Positions 1 through 7,587 of a stretch of 43,841 nt of DNA are shown here, one piece after another. Below the pieces are notes generated by a model. It worked only from the letters and a program-made list of their open reading frames with translations. It made no database searches and was not told the origin of the DNA. The stretch lies in contig CAZOKH010000022.1 of the NCBI GenBank assembly GCA_964580315.1, positions 1 to 43,841 of the forward strand. The letters run 5' to 3'. This DNA comes from CAZOKH01 sp964580315. GTDB taxonomy: Bacteria > Chloroflexota > Anaerolineae > Anaerolineales > Anaerolineaceae. The translations under genes were made by a program, and so were the position numbers. Positions within the stretch are counted from its first letter, which is position 1, and the number at the start of each line of letters is the position of its first letter.

Positions 1-361
1 TCCATTCCAGGCCTGATTGGCGGTGGGTTTGCTGCATGATGCGTAAATCAAATTCTTCGTTGTATATGGCGACCAGGCGATTGAACAAAACACTGCGCAC
101 TTCAGGCCAGACGGCAACCCAGGGTTTTTGGTCTGCCACCATTTCATTGGTAATGTGATGAACCCGGATAACATCCGGCGGGATGACGACCGAGGGGCGC
201 ACCAGTTTGTTGGAGAGCACCTCTCCGTTGGAATCAATGATGGCAATTTCCACAATCTGGGCGCGCTGATCAAGGCCGGTGGTCTCCGTGTCGAGGAAAA
301 CCGGATTGCGGGCGAGCACCTGGCGGGCGGTTTCGATGGCTTGTTGGCGGGCGGCGTTCAT
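1..361 (-). CDS. DnaQ-like DEDDh 3'-5' exonuclease (partial, N-terminal 120 residues)
   Basis: This is the start of a DEDD-family exonuclease, related to the proofreading epsilon subunit of DNA polymerase III; the C-terminal part lies beyond base 1. Read on the minus strand from the ATG at 361, motif Exo I is visible as FLDTETTGLD (D24 and E26 are metal ligands). Motif Exo II is seen around residues 99-105 as IYNEEFD (D105). The Exo III motif with the general-base histidine would lie outside the window, so DEDDh rather than DEDDy is an inference. The start lies 4 bases after the stop of the upstream lipoprotein gene, so the two are probably co-transcribed. Whether it is a polymerase subunit or a stand-alone exonuclease cannot be told from this fragment. 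Confidence 0.85.
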   Translation of the reverse strand, partial: MNAARQQAIETARQVLARNPVFLDTETTGLDQRAQIVEIAIIDSNGEVLSNKLVRPSVVIPPDVIRVHHITNEMVADQKPWVAVWPEVRSVLFNRLVAIYNEEFDLRIMQQTHRQSGLEW

Positions 362-365
362 GGGT

Positions 366-1160
366 TTAAAATTTCCAATAGTCCAAATCTTCGACTTCAA
401 TGGTGAAATTGGGTGTGGCATTGCCGGAAATGAAGAAACCTAGCATGCCGCTGGAGAAAGTGCTGTCTTGTACTTCTTTGATCATTTTTCCGTTGATGTA
501 AATGGTCAGGCGTGAGCCTTCCGATTTTACACCCAGGCGGTTGGTCTGGTCACTGCCTGACAGGATGGCATCGGATTGTGTCCATTCAATCAGGTTGCGA
601 AAAGCATTCTGACCGTAGGTGCGCAGGTTGTATTTCCCATCACAGGTCAAACCAACGAAATACCCGCTGGCGTAGTCATCGCCGGCGCGGAAAATCATGC
701 CGTAGCTGTCATTACCTGAACAGTCGTTGACATGAATTTTTGCTTCAAGATAATGATCACCCAGGCGGGGGGGATGAATGCTCCAGGTGTACCAGCCAAC
801 CGGCTGAATGCTGGTCATCACCAGTTTGTTATCTTTCAAATCAATGATGGTGTGGTCATCATCCTCCAGATACCAAGTGGTGTTGAAGGTTACCTGGTTG
901 GGCTCGCCCAGCAGCTCACGCGGGTCTTCGGGTGAATTGGTGGAGGTGGGGGTGAAAGTGGTGGTGGGCTGCATGGTTTGCGTGGGAAGCGCGGTCTGGG
1001 TTGGTGGTTGAGGGGTGCTGGCCACAGTGGCAGTTGACAGCACATCGAGTGTGGATGCGACCATGGTTGACACCGTGTCTGGTGAAGGGGTGGTTTTTCC
1101 AACAGGCAGGTTGCATGCAATCAGCAAAATGCCCAACAAAATCAGCCAGAATTTTTTCAT
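366..1160 (-). CDS. Secreted lipoprotein with a C-terminal LamG/DUF1080-like beta-sandwich
   Basis: A 264-residue exported lipoprotein. The N-terminus is a lipoprotein signal peptide: KK, a hydrophobic run, then the lipobox LIAC with Cys16 as the lipidation site. Residues about 20-80 are a low-complexity linker rich in Thr, Pro and Ser, typical of a spacer that carries a domain away from the membrane. Residues about 95-264 alternate hydrophobic and polar strands with the flow of a concanavalin-like fold (YLEAKIHVND, YGMIFRAGDDYASGYFVGLT, LTIYINGKMI, GMLGFFISG). The fold call is by pattern only. A Shine-Dalgarno AAGGA lies 7 bases before the ATG. It is read with the downstream exonuclease gene (4-base gap). 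Ligand unknown. Confidence 0.75.
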   Translation of the reverse strand: MKKFWLILLGILLIACNLPVGKTTPSPDTVSTMVASTLDVLSTATVASTPQPPTQTALPTQTMQPTTTFTPTSTNSPEDPRELLGEPNQVTFNTTWYLEDDDHTIIDLKDNKLVMTSIQPVGWYTWSIHPPRLGDHYLEAKIHVNDCSGNDSYGMIFRAGDDYASGYFVGLTCDGKYNLRTYGQNAFRNLIEWTQSDAILSGSDQTNRLGVKSEGSRLTIYINGKMIKEVQDSTFSSGMLGFFISGNATPNFTIEVEDLDYWKF

Positions 1161-1217
1161 TGAAATATCCTTATGAATCGATTACATTAACAAAGACCAA
1201 TATGATTTTACCCGGAT

Positions 1218-1246
1218 TTTAAAGACGTTTCGATGTATTGTATAAT
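1218..1246 (+). promoter_or_regulatory. Promoter of the baseplate-J-like/ruvX/mltG operon
   Basis: TATAAT at 1241-1246 with TTTAAA (4 of 6 consensus) at 1218-1223, spacer 17. The expected transcription start is about 1253, leaving a leader of only about 9 bases before the ATG at 1262. No Shine-Dalgarno sequence precedes that ATG. Confidence 0.6.
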
Positions 1247-1261
1247 GTTTTCTGATTAATT

Positions 1262-2758
1262 ATGAAAACCGATGTCATCCCGCTAGAGCGTAACGACGAT
1301 ATTGATGCCGTGGAAGAAGCCTTTCGCTGGAGCCAGGTTCCGCGTGTGGCATTCACTTTTCCCATCTCGCACGCCAAATTTGGATCCCTGGCCGATTTTA
1401 TTTTAATGCGCCGGCTGGCGGAACAGTATGGCAAACAGGTGGCGATTGTTGCGAAAAATTGGCGATTGAAGACCAATGCCGAAGCCAGCGGCATACCAGT
1501 TTTCCCTTCATCTTACCAGGCGCAGCGCCAGGCGTGGCATGCCCCGGCGAATCCCAAACCCGCTATCAAGAACCCGGCCGAAAAGAAAAAATCACTGGGT
1601 GAAATGCGAACAGCGGCAGCCGAAGAGAAAAATGGAAGAAAAACATCCGCGGTTGGCCGCTGGGCAGCCTTCGCAGTGGGACTGGGGGCGTTTTTGGCGC
1701 TGGGGGTCTTTTTCCTGCCTTCGGCCGAAATTACCCTGCAACTGCCGGAACGCGAGCAATCGCTGGAATTTGACATTCGCGCCAGCGCGGCCATCCAGGA
1801 AACCAACCTTTCGGGCGGCGTCCCGGCTGTTGAGAACACCCTGATACTTGAGAAGAGCGGGCAAACAACAGCTACCGGCAGCATTGCGCTGCCCATTGCA
1901 TCAGCCAGCGGCGAGGTGACCTTCACCAATCTAACTGATCGGGAAGTTATCCTTCCCAAAGGCAGCGTGGTGATGACATTGGAAACACCGGTCAGGCGTT
2001 TTCAGACCACTGAGGAACTGACTTTGCCGGCTGAAGCCGATGCGCAGGTGAATGCACCCGTGCAGGCAGTGGAAGCCGGCAGCCAGGGTAACGTGCTGGC
2101 CGGCGATATTCGCGCCGTTGAAGGGGCGCTGGGTTTGAGCGTCAGTGTGGTTAATGAGAGCGCACTTGCCGGCGGGGCAGACCAGGTGAGCGCAGCCCCC
2201 GATGCTGAAGATTATGAGCAGTTGCGAGGCGAATTATTGGAAGATTTGTATGCTGAAGCCAGGCAACAATTTCAGCGAACCCAGAACCCGGTGGAAATCA
2301 TCATCCCCGATTCGGTGGCGGTTAAAGAGATTCTTGACGAGCAGCGCCAGCCGGCAGAAGGATTGGCCGGCGAAACCCTGACCCTGCGCATTAATGCCGA
2401 AATGAAAGTGCTGGCGATGCACAAGGCTGACCTGGAACGGTCAGCCAGAATGGCTTTGGACGCTTCACTGCCTGAAGGCTGGGAAGCGGTTGAAGGTACG
2501 CTTGCGGTTGAGGCGGTGGGAGAACCGGTCATTTCAGATACGACAGTTCATCAGACTATTCGGGCGGTTCGCCAGATTCGGCCGCAAGTGCAGTCCCAGG
2601 TGATTGCGAGCAAAGCAACTGGATTGAAGCTGGCAGATTGCCAGGAATTTTTGCAAGAGTACCTGAGTTTGAAAATTTTGCCGAAAATTAAAACATTCCC
2701 GACCGGTTGGCCGCGCATGCCGTTTTTGCCGCTGCGTATCAGGGTGATGGTGGAATGA
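1262..2758 (+). CDS. Membrane-anchored baseplate J/gp47-like family protein
   Basis: A 498-residue protein of the type annotated as baseplate J/gp47-like in Chloroflexota. Residues 1-95 form an alpha/beta domain (PRVAFTFPISHAKFGS, QVAIVAKNWRLKTNAEASG). Residues about 95-130 are a charged linker, and about 132-155 a single membrane segment (WAAFAVGLGAFLALGVFFL). The rest is an extracellular beta-rich region with repeated strand pairs (EVTFTNLTDREVILPKGSVV) and a C-terminal segment ending PFLPLRIRVMV. The name comes from the fold family; nothing nearby suggests a phage or contractile tail. Its stop overlaps the start of ruvX (ATGA) and mltG follows, so an envelope or division role is a reasonable inference. 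The ATG at 1262 has no ribosome site and sits very close to its promoter. Confidence 0.7.
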   Translation: MKTDVIPLERNDDIDAVEEAFRWSQVPRVAFTFPISHAKFGSLADFILMRRLAEQYGKQVAIVAKNWRLKTNAEASGIPVFPSSYQAQRQAWHAPANPKPAIKNPAEKKKSLGEMRTAAAEEKNGRKTSAVGRWAAFAVGLGAFLALGVFFLPSAEITLQLPEREQSLEFDIRASAAIQETNLSGGVPAVENTLILEKSGQTTATGSIALPIASASGEVTFTNLTDREVILPKGSVVMTLETPVRRFQTTEELTLPAEADAQVNAPVQAVEAGSQGNVLAGDIRAVEGALGLSVSVVNESALAGGADQVSAAPDAEDYEQLRGELLEDLYAEARQQFQRTQNPVEIIIPDSVAVKEILDEQRQPAEGLAGETLTLRINAEMKVLAMHKADLERSARMALDASLPEGWEAVEGTLAVEAVGEPVISDTTVHQTIRAVRQIRPQVQSQVIASKATGLKLADCQEFLQEYLSLKILPKIKTFPTGWPRMPFLPLRIRVMVE

Positions 2759-3177
2759 AGGGACGTGTTTTGGCAGTTGACCCGGGCGAAAAACGCATTG
2801 GACTGGCGATCAGCGACAGCAGCAGTGTGATTGCCAACCCGTTGACGGCCATTCAGCATGTGTCGCGGGCGGTGGATGCCGCCGCCATTGCCCAGATTGC
2901 TTCTGAAAATGATGCCAGCCTGATTGTGATTGGACAGGTGGTTGAAATGGACGGCTCCATTGGGCCGCAGGGGCGCAAAGCGCAGCGCATGCTGGAAGCC
3001 CTGCGCGAACAAACCGACCTGCCGCTTGCCTTGTGGGATGAAGGCGGCAGCACCCAGGCGGCGCGCAGCGCGCGCATTGCCATGGGTGTGAAGCGCAGCC
3101 GGCGCAGCGGTCACCTGGACGATTTGGCAGCCACCTATCTGCTGCAAGATTTTCTGGATAACCATCCATCCAATTAA
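2755..3177 (+). CDS. ruvX: RuvX/YqgF family nuclease (putative pre-16S rRNA nuclease / Holliday junction resolvase-like)
   Basis: A 140-residue RNase H-fold protein of the YqgF family, which matures the 5' end of 16S rRNA in E. coli and was first proposed as a Holliday junction resolvase. The N-terminal motif is clear (VLAVDPGEKRIGLAISD), with the first catalytic Asp at residue 8. The C-terminal Asp lies in HLDDLAATYLLQDFLD. The central motif usually written DERLT is WDEGGST here, a departure, but the Asp-Glu is kept. The start is the ATG at 2755, overlapping the upstream stop by 4 bases (ATGA); this gives the usual family length, while a longer reading frame from 2707 would lie inside the previous gene. 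mltG follows after 12 bases. Confidence 0.88.
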   Translation: MKGRVLAVDPGEKRIGLAISDSSSVIANPLTAIQHVSRAVDAAAIAQIASENDASLIVIGQVVEMDGSIGPQGRKAQRMLEALREQTDLPLALWDEGGSTQAARSARIAMGVKRSRRSGHLDDLAATYLLQDFLDNHPSN

Positions 3178-3189
3178 ACTGGAGAGTAC

Positions 3190-4332
3190 ATGAAACGAAA
3201 TCGCCGATCCGCTTCCCCTGGGTTACCGGTTGTGCTCATTCTGTTGCTGTTGTGCGGCCTGATCGGTGGAGGTATCTGGATTCTCCTGTCTTTGCCGGAG
3301 AGTGCTGCCCGCGAGTTCGGCGCGCCGGGAGGCGAATTGGCTTCAAGCCGCCAGTTGATGAATGCTGTGCGACTTTATCTCAATCAGGCTAACCTGGAAG
3401 AGCCGCTTGACCCCGGGGCGGCAGAACGCGAATTTGCCATCGAGATTGGCGAATCACTGCCGTCGGTGGCGCAGCGCCTGGAAAGAGAAGGATTGATACG
3501 CAGCGCGGAAGCGTTTCAGATTTATGTGGCCTACCGCGGCTGGGATAAGACCATTCAGGCCGGCGCGTACCAGATCAGCCCGGCGCAATCTGCCATGGAA
3601 ATTGCCCTGGCTTTCCAGGATGCCACACCGCATGATGTGCCTTTCATTATTTTGCCCGGATGGCGACTGGAAGAGATTGCGGATGCGCTGCCCACATCGG
3701 GTTTGACCATAAATCCCCAAGATTTTTTGGATGGTGCAAAACAAAAACGCACGCTGCACTTGCAAAGCGGCAATGTCAAAGTTCCCAGTTTGGAAGGTTA
3801 TCTCTTGCCAGGAAGTTATGTGCTGGCGCGCGAAATAACCCTGAATCAAATGCTGGACGGCTTTATCCAGCGCTTTGACCAGGTGATGACCTCTGAACTG
3901 GTGGACGCCTATAAGGACAGGGGATTAAGTATTTCCCAGGCGGTAACACTGGCTTCCATTGTGCAGCGCGAAGCGGTGGTTGCCGAAGAAAAACCGCTGA
4001 TTGCCTCAGTGTTTCACAACCGGCTGCAAGCCGGCATGAAACTGGACAGCGATCCGACGGTTCAGTATGCGGTTGGGTTTAACCAGGATCAAAAAACCTG
4101 GTGGACCAATCCGCTCACGGCTGTTGACCTGGCGATCAATTCAGCTTACAACACATACCTGGTGACCGGTTTGCCTCCCACGCCCATTTGCTCGCCTGAT
4201 GAACAGTCGCTGCATGCCGTGGCTTACCCGGAGATTAGTGAGTATTACTATTTCCAGGCGGCCTGCGATGGCTCGGGCTGGCATCAGTTTTCCCGGACGT
4301 ACGAGGAGCATTTGCAGAACCTGTGTCCATAA
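3190..4332 (+). CDS. mltG: Endolytic murein transglycosylase MltG (YceG family)
   Basis: A 380-residue inner-membrane lytic transglycosylase that cuts growing glycan strands and ends their elongation. One N-terminal membrane segment spans residues about 12-32 (LPVVLILLLLCGLIGGGIWIL), and the rest is outside. A LysM-like region at about 80-140 is followed by the YceG domain, with LEGYLLPGSYVL and the catalytic motif LASIVQREA; E261 matches the catalytic glutamate. Further conserved blocks are VFHNRLQAGMKLDSDPTVQYA and SAYNTYLVTGLPPTPICSPD. The ATG at 3190 has GGAGAG a few bases upstream. It is third in the operon after the baseplate-J-like gene and ruvX; the ruvX-mltG pairing is common in bacteria. 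Confidence 0.95.
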   Translation: MKRNRRSASPGLPVVLILLLLCGLIGGGIWILLSLPESAAREFGAPGGELASSRQLMNAVRLYLNQANLEEPLDPGAAEREFAIEIGESLPSVAQRLEREGLIRSAEAFQIYVAYRGWDKTIQAGAYQISPAQSAMEIALAFQDATPHDVPFIILPGWRLEEIADALPTSGLTINPQDFLDGAKQKRTLHLQSGNVKVPSLEGYLLPGSYVLAREITLNQMLDGFIQRFDQVMTSELVDAYKDRGLSISQAVTLASIVQREAVVAEEKPLIASVFHNRLQAGMKLDSDPTVQYAVGFNQDQKTWWTNPLTAVDLAINSAYNTYLVTGLPPTPICSPDEQSLHAVAYPEISEYYYFQAACDGSGWHQFSRTYEEHLQNLCP

Positions 4333-4364
4333 AAAAAAGGGCGAGTTTTGGGTAACTCGCCCTT
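4331..4364 (-). terminator. Intrinsic terminator of superoxide dismutase gene, shared convergently with mltG
   Basis: A perfect 11-bp stem, AAGGGCGAGTT (4337-4347) with AACTCGCCCTT (4354-4364), closes a 6-base loop. Read on the minus strand it is followed by eight T residues (4338-4331), so it is a strong terminator for the sod gene. On the plus strand it starts 4 bases after the mltG stop but lacks a T-tract. Confidence 0.85.
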
Positions 4365-4382
4365 GCAGGTTGTCGTAAATTG

Positions 4383-5000
4383 TTATTTGGGTAATTTACC
4401 GTCCAGGAAGCGGCGTTCAATCTCGTCCCAGTTTGCCACATTCCACCAGTTGGAAAGATAGTCAGCGCGGCGGTTCTGGTATTTCAGATAGTACGCATGC
4501 TCCCACACATCTACGCCGAGCAGCGGGTAAAGGCCTTCAGCCAGGGGAGTATCCTGGTTGGGGGTGGAGTGAACCACCAGCGAGCCGTCGGCTTTTTTGC
4601 TCAGCCATGACCAGCCGCTGCCAAAGCGGCCGAGACCTGCTTTTTCAACTTCCTGTTTTAGATTATCAAGGCTGCCGAAGGATGTTTCAATAGCTGATTT
4701 TAATTTTCCCTTTGGTTCGCTCTTGTGGGGTGACATGACCGCCCAGTAAACATTATGGTTGAATACGCCGCCACCGTTGTTACGGACGCCGGTGCGAATA
4801 TCTTCAGGCACCTGGTTGAGGTCAGCCATGATTTTTTCGAGCCCCAGGTCAAACAGGGCGGGCTGCTTCTCCAGGAAAGAATTCAGGTTTTTTAGGTATG
4901 TGGCGTGATGTTTGCTGTAATGAATTTCAACAGTCATTGCATCAATCACAGGCTCCAGCGCCTTGTAGTCATATGATAAACTAGGTAATTCAAATGCCAT
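4383..5000 (-). CDS. sodA: Superoxide dismutase, Mn/Fe family
   Basis: A 205-residue cytosolic enzyme that turns superoxide into oxygen and hydrogen peroxide. The four metal ligands are in place: H27 (EIHYSKHH), H82 (FNHNVYW), D164 and H168 (DVWEHAYY). The outer-sphere glutamine is at 149 in NQDTPL and glycines are at 76-78; this arrangement is usual in Mn-using enzymes, so Mn is more likely than Fe, but metal choice cannot be settled from sequence. Length is normal for the family. GGAGG lies 7 bases before the ATG. The gene stands alone, with a consensus promoter and its own terminator. Its 5' leader carries a 12-bp perfect palindrome at 5023-5034. Confidence 0.96.
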   Translation of the reverse strand: MAFELPSLSYDYKALEPVIDAMTVEIHYSKHHATYLKNLNSFLEKQPALFDLGLEKIMADLNQVPEDIRTGVRNNGGGVFNHNVYWAVMSPHKSEPKGKLKSAIETSFGSLDNLKQEVEKAGLGRFGSGWSWLSKKADGSLVVHSTPNQDTPLAEGLYPLLGVDVWEHAYYLKYQNRRADYLSNWWNVANWDEIERRFLDGKLPK

Positions 5001-5022
5001 GATTAGCCTCCGTTTGTACTAT

Positions 5023-5034
5023 TCCCCTAGGGGA
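5023..5034. promoter_or_regulatory. 12-bp perfect palindrome in the sod 5' leader
   Basis: TCCCCTAGGGGA is its own reverse complement. It lies about 20 bases downstream of the predicted sod transcription start and 22 bases before the start codon. A loop-free GC-rich palindrome is more like a protein-binding site than an RNA hairpin. The regulator is unknown. Confidence 0.4.
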
Positions 5035-5062
5035 TGGATGAATTTATTAGATTTATAAGATA

Positions 5063-5091
5063 ATTATATCAAATAAGACCGCATTTGTCAA
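5063..5091 (-). promoter_or_regulatory. Consensus sigma70-type promoter of sod
   Basis: On the minus strand TTGACA (5091-5086), spacer 17, TATAAT (5068-5063): a perfect match to both hexamers with ideal spacing. The -35 box overlaps the leader of the divergent EamA transporter gene. Confidence 0.88.
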
Positions 5092-5102
5092 GAAGGTTTT
5101 CT

Positions 5103-6035
5103 ATGCAATTTACAGACGACAATCCCCCCCTGTCTCCTTACCTGGCATTATTCGGCGCCATTTTGGCTGTTTCAACTTCTTCCATTTTCATCCGGTTTGC
5201 GCAAAGAGACGCCTCATCCCTGGTTATCGCTGCATACCGCCTTACCATTGCCACTTTGCTGATCGCCCCGCTGGCTTTGACCCGTCAGCGGTCTGAGATC
5301 AAAGCCATTGCCCGCAAAGATTGGATTCTGCTGGGAATTTCGGGCGTTATGCTGGCCTTTCATTTTGCCAGTTGGATCACTTCGTTGGAATACACCACGG
5401 TTGCCAGCTCGGTGGTGCTGGTGAGCACAGCCCCGTTGTGGGTGGCAGCGCTCACGCCCTTTGTTTTGCACGAAAGATTGTCAAAAATGGCATTGATCGG
5501 CATGGGGGTGGCGCTGCTGGGGGGGCTGCTGGTCAGCATGGCTGAAAGCTGTTCCATGGGTGCAGGCGGCCTGGTCTGTCAACCCATGGGGGCTGTTTTT
5601 CAGGGAAAAGCATTTTGGGGCAATTTGCTGGCAATGATCGGCGCCTGGACGGTTTCAGGCTATTTGTTGATCGGAAGGCGCGTGCGGGCGCATATCTCCC
5701 TGCCTGCTTATACCTTCATCGTGTACGGCGTCGCAGCGGTTACCCTGATCATCCTGGCGCTCGGCACACAACAGGCGTTGCTTGGCCCTTTCAAACCCCT
5801 GACCTGGATATTGTTCATTGCACTGGCGGTGGTGCCGCAGATTTTGGGTCATTCCACCTATAACTGGGCGCTGCGCTACCTGCCGGCGGCATTTGTGTCG
5901 GTGATGCTGCTGGGAGAGCCGGTGGGATCATCCATCCTGGCGTATTTCATCCTGGGCGAGCAGCCAGGGTTGTTTGAACTGGCCGGAGGTGTGTTGATCC
6001 TGATCGGAATCGGGCTGGCTTCAAAAACCGAATAA
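5103..6035 (+). CDS. EamA-family (DMT superfamily) membrane transporter
   Basis: A 310-residue integral membrane protein built of two EamA repeats with about ten membrane segments. The first repeat ends near LLGGLLVSMA and the second near GGVLILIGIGLAS. Conserved features of the family include SSIFIRFAQRDASSLVIAAYR in the first helices and ALTPFVLHERLSKMALIGM between helices 4 and 5. Family members export or import amino acids, nucleotides or drugs; the substrate cannot be named. I chose the ATG at 5103 because AGAAGG lies 6 bases before it; the TTG at 5085 falls inside that ribosome site and inside the divergent sod promoter. Confidence 0.88.
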   Translation: MQFTDDNPPLSPYLALFGAILAVSTSSIFIRFAQRDASSLVIAAYRLTIATLLIAPLALTRQRSEIKAIARKDWILLGISGVMLAFHFASWITSLEYTTVASSVVLVSTAPLWVAALTPFVLHERLSKMALIGMGVALLGGLLVSMAESCSMGAGGLVCQPMGAVFQGKAFWGNLLAMIGAWTVSGYLLIGRRVRAHISLPAYTFIVYGVAAVTLIILALGTQQALLGPFKPLTWILFIALAVVPQILGHSTYNWALRYLPAAFVSVMLLGEPVGSSILAYFILGEQPGLFELAGGVLILIGIGLASKTE

Positions 6036-6036
6036 C

Positions 6037-6056
6037 CGGGCCAGGTACCCGTTTTT
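6037..6056 (+). terminator. Weak intrinsic terminator after the EamA gene
   Basis: CGGG (6037-6040) pairs with CCCG (6048-6051), followed by TTTTT. The stem is only 4 bp, so this is a weak call. It fills the 19-base gap between two convergent genes. Confidence 0.35.
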
Positions 6057-7587
6057 ATTTTTCAACCAGGTCTTTTTCCTCTGGTTGGCCGGGCAGGCGT
6101 TGGTAGATGAAATTCATTTCATGAAGTCGCGCCGCCAGTTCGGGCGAGGCTGATCCTTTGGCCATGCGCCACGACCAGTTGCCGCCCTGCCTGCCGGGGT
6201 AATTCATGCGGGCTTCGGCGCCCAGTGACAGGCAGTCTTGCATGGGGGCAATTACCACATCGGCCACAGATTGCCAGATGCCCCGCATCAAATCCCAGGC
6301 AATGTTATTCCCCGAAGTGGACAGGTAACGGCGGCAAAAGTCGCGCGCTTTTTCGGCGGCGCTGGCATACCAGCCAACGGTGGTGTCGTTGTCATGGGTG
6401 CCGGTGTAGGCAATGCATTGCCGGGGATATTTGTGCGGCAGAAACAGGTTGGCGGGGGTGCTGTCAAACGCAAATTGAAGAATTTTCATGCCGGGCAATT
6501 CAAATCGATCCCGCAGTTCAATCACATCGGGTGTAATTTCACCCAGGTCTTCGGCAATAATCGGAATGCCGCCCAGGGTTTGTCGCAGCAGTTCAAAGAA
6601 TTCAGCTCCGGGGCCTTTTTCCCAGGTTCCAACTTCGGCGGTGGGGTTTCCGGCAGGCACCGCCCAGTAACCGGCAAACCCGCGGAAATGATCCAGACGC
6701 AGCACGTCGGTGAGGCGCAATGCGGCGCGAATGCGGTTGATCCACCACCGGTAGCCTTCCTGGCGGTGAATTTGCCAGTTGTACAGCGGATTACCCCAAA
6801 GTTGCCCGGTTGGAGAGAAGTAATCCGGCGGTACGCCCGCAACCACGGTGGGTTGTCCTTTTTCATCCAGGCTGAACAATTCAGGGTGGCTCCACACATC
6901 GGCGCTGTCGTATGCCATGTAGATGGGAATGTCTCCAATGATCTGGATTCCTTTTTCAACCGCATGGGCTTTGAGGGCATCCCACTGGGTGAAGAACAGC
7001 CACTGGTAAAATTTGCGCTTCTCAAGTTCATTATGCAAGCGTTGAGCAGCCTGCTGCAGGGATTGCGGTTCACGGCTGCGCAGTTCAGCCGGCCATTCGT
7101 GCCAGGGTTTGCCCTGGAATTCAGACTTCAGGGTCATGAACAGGGCAAAATCATCCAACCAGCCGGCTTCAGCCGCACAAAAGGCGTCAAAAGCAGCCCT
7201 GGCGGGGTTGGGCGGCTGCAACCCGGCGAAACGCTGATAGGCGCGCTCCAGGAGGGCGATTTTCCACGGGATGAGCGATCCAAAATCCACCCGGTCTGGG
7301 TGTGCAGCAGGGCTGTCCACCAGGTCTTGGGTTTGCAGCCAGCCCTGTTTGAAAAGCAGCATGGGTGAAACCAGGTAGGTGTTGCCGGCAAAGGCCGACA
7401 GGCACTGGTAGGGCGAGTCGCCGTAACCGGTGGGGCCCAGCGGCAGCACCTGCCACCAGGCGCAACCGCACTCTGCCAGCCAGTCAATCCAACTGTAAGC
7501 CTGTGAGCCCAGATCACCAATGCCGTATTCTCCGGGCAAACTGGTGGGATGAAGCAGAATACCGGATGAACGGTGCATGAATGTCAT
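6055..7587 (-). CDS. malQ: 4-alpha-glucanotransferase (amylomaltase, GH77)
   Basis: A 510-residue cytosolic disproportionating enzyme that moves alpha-1,4-glucan segments between chains. The N-terminal GH77 signature is present (SSGILLHPTSLPGEYGIGDLG, WWQVLPLGPTGYGDSPYQ). Catalytic motifs are LRLDHFRGFAGYW (nucleophile Asp), IIAEDLGEITPDV (acid/base Glu) and YTGTHDNDTTVGW (third Asp). Length matches the bacterial short form with no extra N-terminal domains. Its ATG overlaps the glgA stop by 4 bases (ATGA), so translation is probably coupled and the two act together on storage glucan. An in-frame ATG three codons later (MHRSSG) is an alternative start. Confidence 0.96.
   Translation of the reverse strand: MTFMHRSSGILLHPTSLPGEYGIGDLGSQAYSWIDWLAECGCAWWQVLPLGPTGYGDSPYQCLSAFAGNTYLVSPMLLFKQGWLQTQDLVDSPAAHPDRVDFGSLIPWKIALLERAYQRFAGLQPPNPARAAFDAFCAAEAGWLDDFALFMTLKSEFQGKPWHEWPAELRSREPQSLQQAAQRLHNELEKRKFYQWLFFTQWDALKAHAVEKGIQIIGDIPIYMAYDSADVWSHPELFSLDEKGQPTVVAGVPPDYFSPTGQLWGNPLYNWQIHRQEGYRWWINRIRAALRLTDVLRLDHFRGFAGYWAVPAGNPTAEVGTWEKGPGAEFFELLRQTLGGIPIIAEDLGEITPDVIELRDRFELPGMKILQFAFDSTPANLFLPHKYPRQCIAYTGTHDNDTTVGWYASAAEKARDFCRRYLSTSGNNIAWDLMRGIWQSVADVVIAPMQDCLSLGAEARMNYPGRQGGNWSWRMAKGSASPELAARLHEMNFIYQRLPGQPEEKDLVEK

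Noticed and set aside
128..406. Plus-strand open frame at the left end
   Set aside because: The opposite strand holds a clear DEDD exonuclease start with its catalytic motifs; this frame is its shadow.
1262..2758. Prophage remnant, from the baseplate-J name
   Set aside because: No other tail, capsid, integrase or attachment-site signal; membrane anchor and linkage to mltG argue for a cell function.
5085..5102. TTG start of the EamA gene
   Set aside because: It lies upstream of the AGAAGG ribosome site; the ATG at 5103 is correctly spaced from it.
6238..7368. Open frame of 376 residues on the plus strand opposite malQ
   Set aside because: It is fully antisense to a clear GH77 enzyme, has no ribosome site and reads as the unusual composition of a reverse-strand shadow.
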